A stretch of DNA of 7,147 bases, from assembly GCA_938003725.1 (NCBI GenBank), contig CALKXX010000049.1, forward strand, positions 1 through 7,147, read 5' to 3'. This DNA comes from an uncultured Sphingomonadaceae bacterium (GTDB lineage: Bacteria > Pseudomonadota > Alphaproteobacteria > Sphingomonadales > Sphingomonadaceae). Made by a program: the position numbers and the translations under genes. Numbering within the stretch: position 1 is the first letter of the stretch; every line of letters begins with the position of its first letter. Under the pieces are notes generated by a model, which had not been told where the DNA came from, searched no databases, and saw only the letters and a program-made list of their open reading frames with translations. Positions 5,660 to 7,147 of the stretch are shown piece after piece.

Positions 5660-7147
5660 TGACCGACGGAACAACACAGCCAGCTTATAAGATTATCGAC
5701 CACACCTATGATACGATCGTTGTTGGTGCGGGTGGATCCGGCCTGCGCGCGACCATGGGTTCTGCTGAGGCAGGCTTAAAGACTGCCTGTATAACAAAAG
5801 TTTTCCCTACGCGGTCGCACACAGTTGCGGCGCAAGGCGGTATCGCCGCTTCACTTGGCAACAATACGCCGGACCATTGGACCTGGCACATGTATGACAC
5901 GGTTAAAGGTTCCGACTGGCTGGGCGATCAGGATGCGATTGAATATCTGGTCCGCGAAGCACCGCAAGCGGTCTATGAATTGGAACATGCTGGCGTGCCG
6001 TTTTCGCGGAACGATGATGGGACGATCTACCAACGGCCATTTGGCGGTCATATGCAAAATATGGGGGAAGGGCCCCCGGTGCAACGCACCTGTGCAGCCG
6101 CAGATCGTACCGGCCACGCGATGCTTCACGCGCTCTATCAACAGAGCCTGAAATATGATGCGGATTTCTTCATCGAATATTTCGCCATCGACCTGATCAT
6201 GGAAGATGGTGAATGCCGCGGTGTGATCGCTATCTGTCTAGAAGACGGCAGTATTCATCGGTTCCGCAGTCATGCCGTAGTATTGGCAACCGGCGGAGCC
6301 GGACGCTGCTATTTCAGTGCAACCTCTGCACATACATGCACCGGTGATGGCGGCGGTATGGTTCTGCGCGCGGGTTTGCCGCTTCAGGATATGGAATTTA
6401 TCCAATTCCACCCAACCGGTATTTACGGCGCAGGGGTGCTCATTACAGAGGGCGCACGGGGCGAAGGTGGCTATCTTACCAATTCCGAGGGTGAGCGTTT
6501 CATGGAACGCTATGCGCCAAGTGCCAAAGACCTTGCCAGCCGTGATGTCGTGTCACGTTGCATGGCAACCGAGATTCGCGAAGGCCGCGGCGTCGGCCCG
6601 GAAAAAGATCATATCTATCTCCATCTTGACCATATTGCGCCTGATGTTCTGGCCGAACGGCTCCCTGGTATTACCGAGACCGGCAAAATTTTTGCAGGCG
6701 TCGATCTGACCAGAGAGGCGCTGCCGGTCGTGCCGACGGTGCACTATAATATGGGCGGAATTCCGTGCAATTATCACGGCGAGGTCGTGAATCCGACCAA
6801 ATCTGATCCCGATGCAGTCGTCAATGGCCTCTATGCCGTGGGCGAAGCCGCCTGCGTGTCGGTCCATGGCGCCAACCGGCTTGGCTCTAACTCACTGATC
6901 GATCTGGTTGTATTTGGCCGCGCAACGGGCCTGCGTCTGAAAGACAAACTGGAACCCAATGGCGCGCACAAGCCGCTGCCCAAGGATAGTGCGGATCTTG
7001 CGCTGCAACGCCTCGACCATTTCCGCAATGCGAAAGGCAACACCCCGACCGCAGAATTGCGCGTTGAAATGCAGAAAACGATGCAGAAAAACTGTGCCGT
7101 TTTCCGCGACGATGCGCTGCTCGCGGAGGGTGTGACCGAAATGGCGA
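5659..7147 (+). CDS. sdhA: Succinate dehydrogenase flavoprotein subunit (3' end beyond window)
   Basis: SdhA oxidises succinate to fumarate and passes electrons through FAD to the iron-sulfur subunit SdhB. The 496 visible codons stay open to the edge; about 100 residues should be missing. The dinucleotide-binding motif is VVGAGGSGL (21-29). TRSHTVAAQGG (51-61) holds H54, the covalent FAD attachment site (E. coli H45). Active-site residues are all present: H251 (FHPTG), T263 and E264 (TEGARGEGG), R295 (DLASRDVVSR), H362 (HYNMGGIPCN) and R407 (VHGANRLGSNSL). These match E. coli H242, T254, E255, R286, H354 and R399. The start ATG at 5659 overlaps the sdhD stop by one base; GGAG at 5644-5647 is a possible, rather distant, ribosome binding site. 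sdhB is expected beyond the right edge. Confidence 0.98.
   Translation, partial: MTDGTTQPAYKIIDHTYDTIVVGAGGSGLRATMGSAEAGLKTACITKVFPTRSHTVAAQGGIAASLGNNTPDHWTWHMYDTVKGSDWLGDQDAIEYLVREAPQAVYELEHAGVPFSRNDDGTIYQRPFGGHMQNMGEGPPVQRTCAAADRTGHAMLHALYQQSLKYDADFFIEYFAIDLIMEDGECRGVIAICLEDGSIHRFRSHAVVLATGGAGRCYFSATSAHTCTGDGGGMVLRAGLPLQDMEFIQFHPTGIYGAGVLITEGARGEGGYLTNSEGERFMERYAPSAKDLASRDVVSRCMATEIREGRGVGPEKDHIYLHLDHIAPDVLAERLPGITETGKIFAGVDLTREALPVVPTVHYNMGGIPCNYHGEVVNPTKSDPDAVVNGLYAVGEAACVSVHGANRLGSNSLIDLVVFGRATGLRLKDKLEPNGAHKPLPKDSADLALQRLDHFRNAKGNTPTAELRVEMQKTMQKNCAVFRDDALLAEGVTEMA

Noticed and set aside
5851..6141. Minus-strand open frame of 96 codons opposite sdhA
   Set aside because: It is antisense to a very conserved enzyme gene, and its composition follows from sdhA codon use.

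Overview
The window looks like chromosome from an alphaproteobacterium, most likely a sphingomonad. The evidence is the sdhC-sdhD-sdhA order with alphaproteobacterial-looking SdhC and SdhD, a bacterial phenylalanine hydroxylase of the short single-domain type, and an exported protein of a kind I associate with Sphingomonadales. Base composition looks balanced rather than strongly GC-rich, which would fit a marine, Sphingorhabdus- or Parasphingorhabdus-like member. The genus is a guess.

Layout, left to right. Positions 1-131 (minus) hold the 5' end of a gene for an exported protein that runs off the left edge. Positions 241-1185 (minus) encode a complete paralogue. The two share a 65-bp perfect match covering the start of the mature protein, while their signal peptides differ. 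Positions 1257-1946 (minus) encode a membrane-anchored DUF2459/TIGR02117-type protein. Only 29 bp separate it from the divergent phhA (1976-2872, plus), phenylalanine 4-hydroxylase. phhA converges on prmA (2900-3904, minus), the ribosomal protein L11 methyltransferase. The 5' end of prmA overlaps the 3' end of an upstream short-chain dehydrogenase/reductase gene (3876-4595, minus), so those two probably share a transcript. An intergenic stretch of about 240 bp with an imperfect hairpin then separates the reductase from the divergent succinate dehydrogenase operon: sdhC (4837-5265), sdhD (5270-5659) and sdhA (from 5659, cut by the right edge).

Functionally this is mainly housekeeping metabolism: complex II of the TCA cycle and respiratory chain, phenylalanine-to-tyrosine conversion, and ribosomal protein modification. 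The left third carries poorly characterised envelope or exported proteins. I see no mobile element, CRISPR array, RNA gene, defence system or biosynthetic cluster, and nothing that justifies calling a new biological system. The most interesting points are the tandem exported paralogues with a sharply bounded identical block and a TonB-box-like motif after the signal peptide, and a possible leaderless start for phhA.
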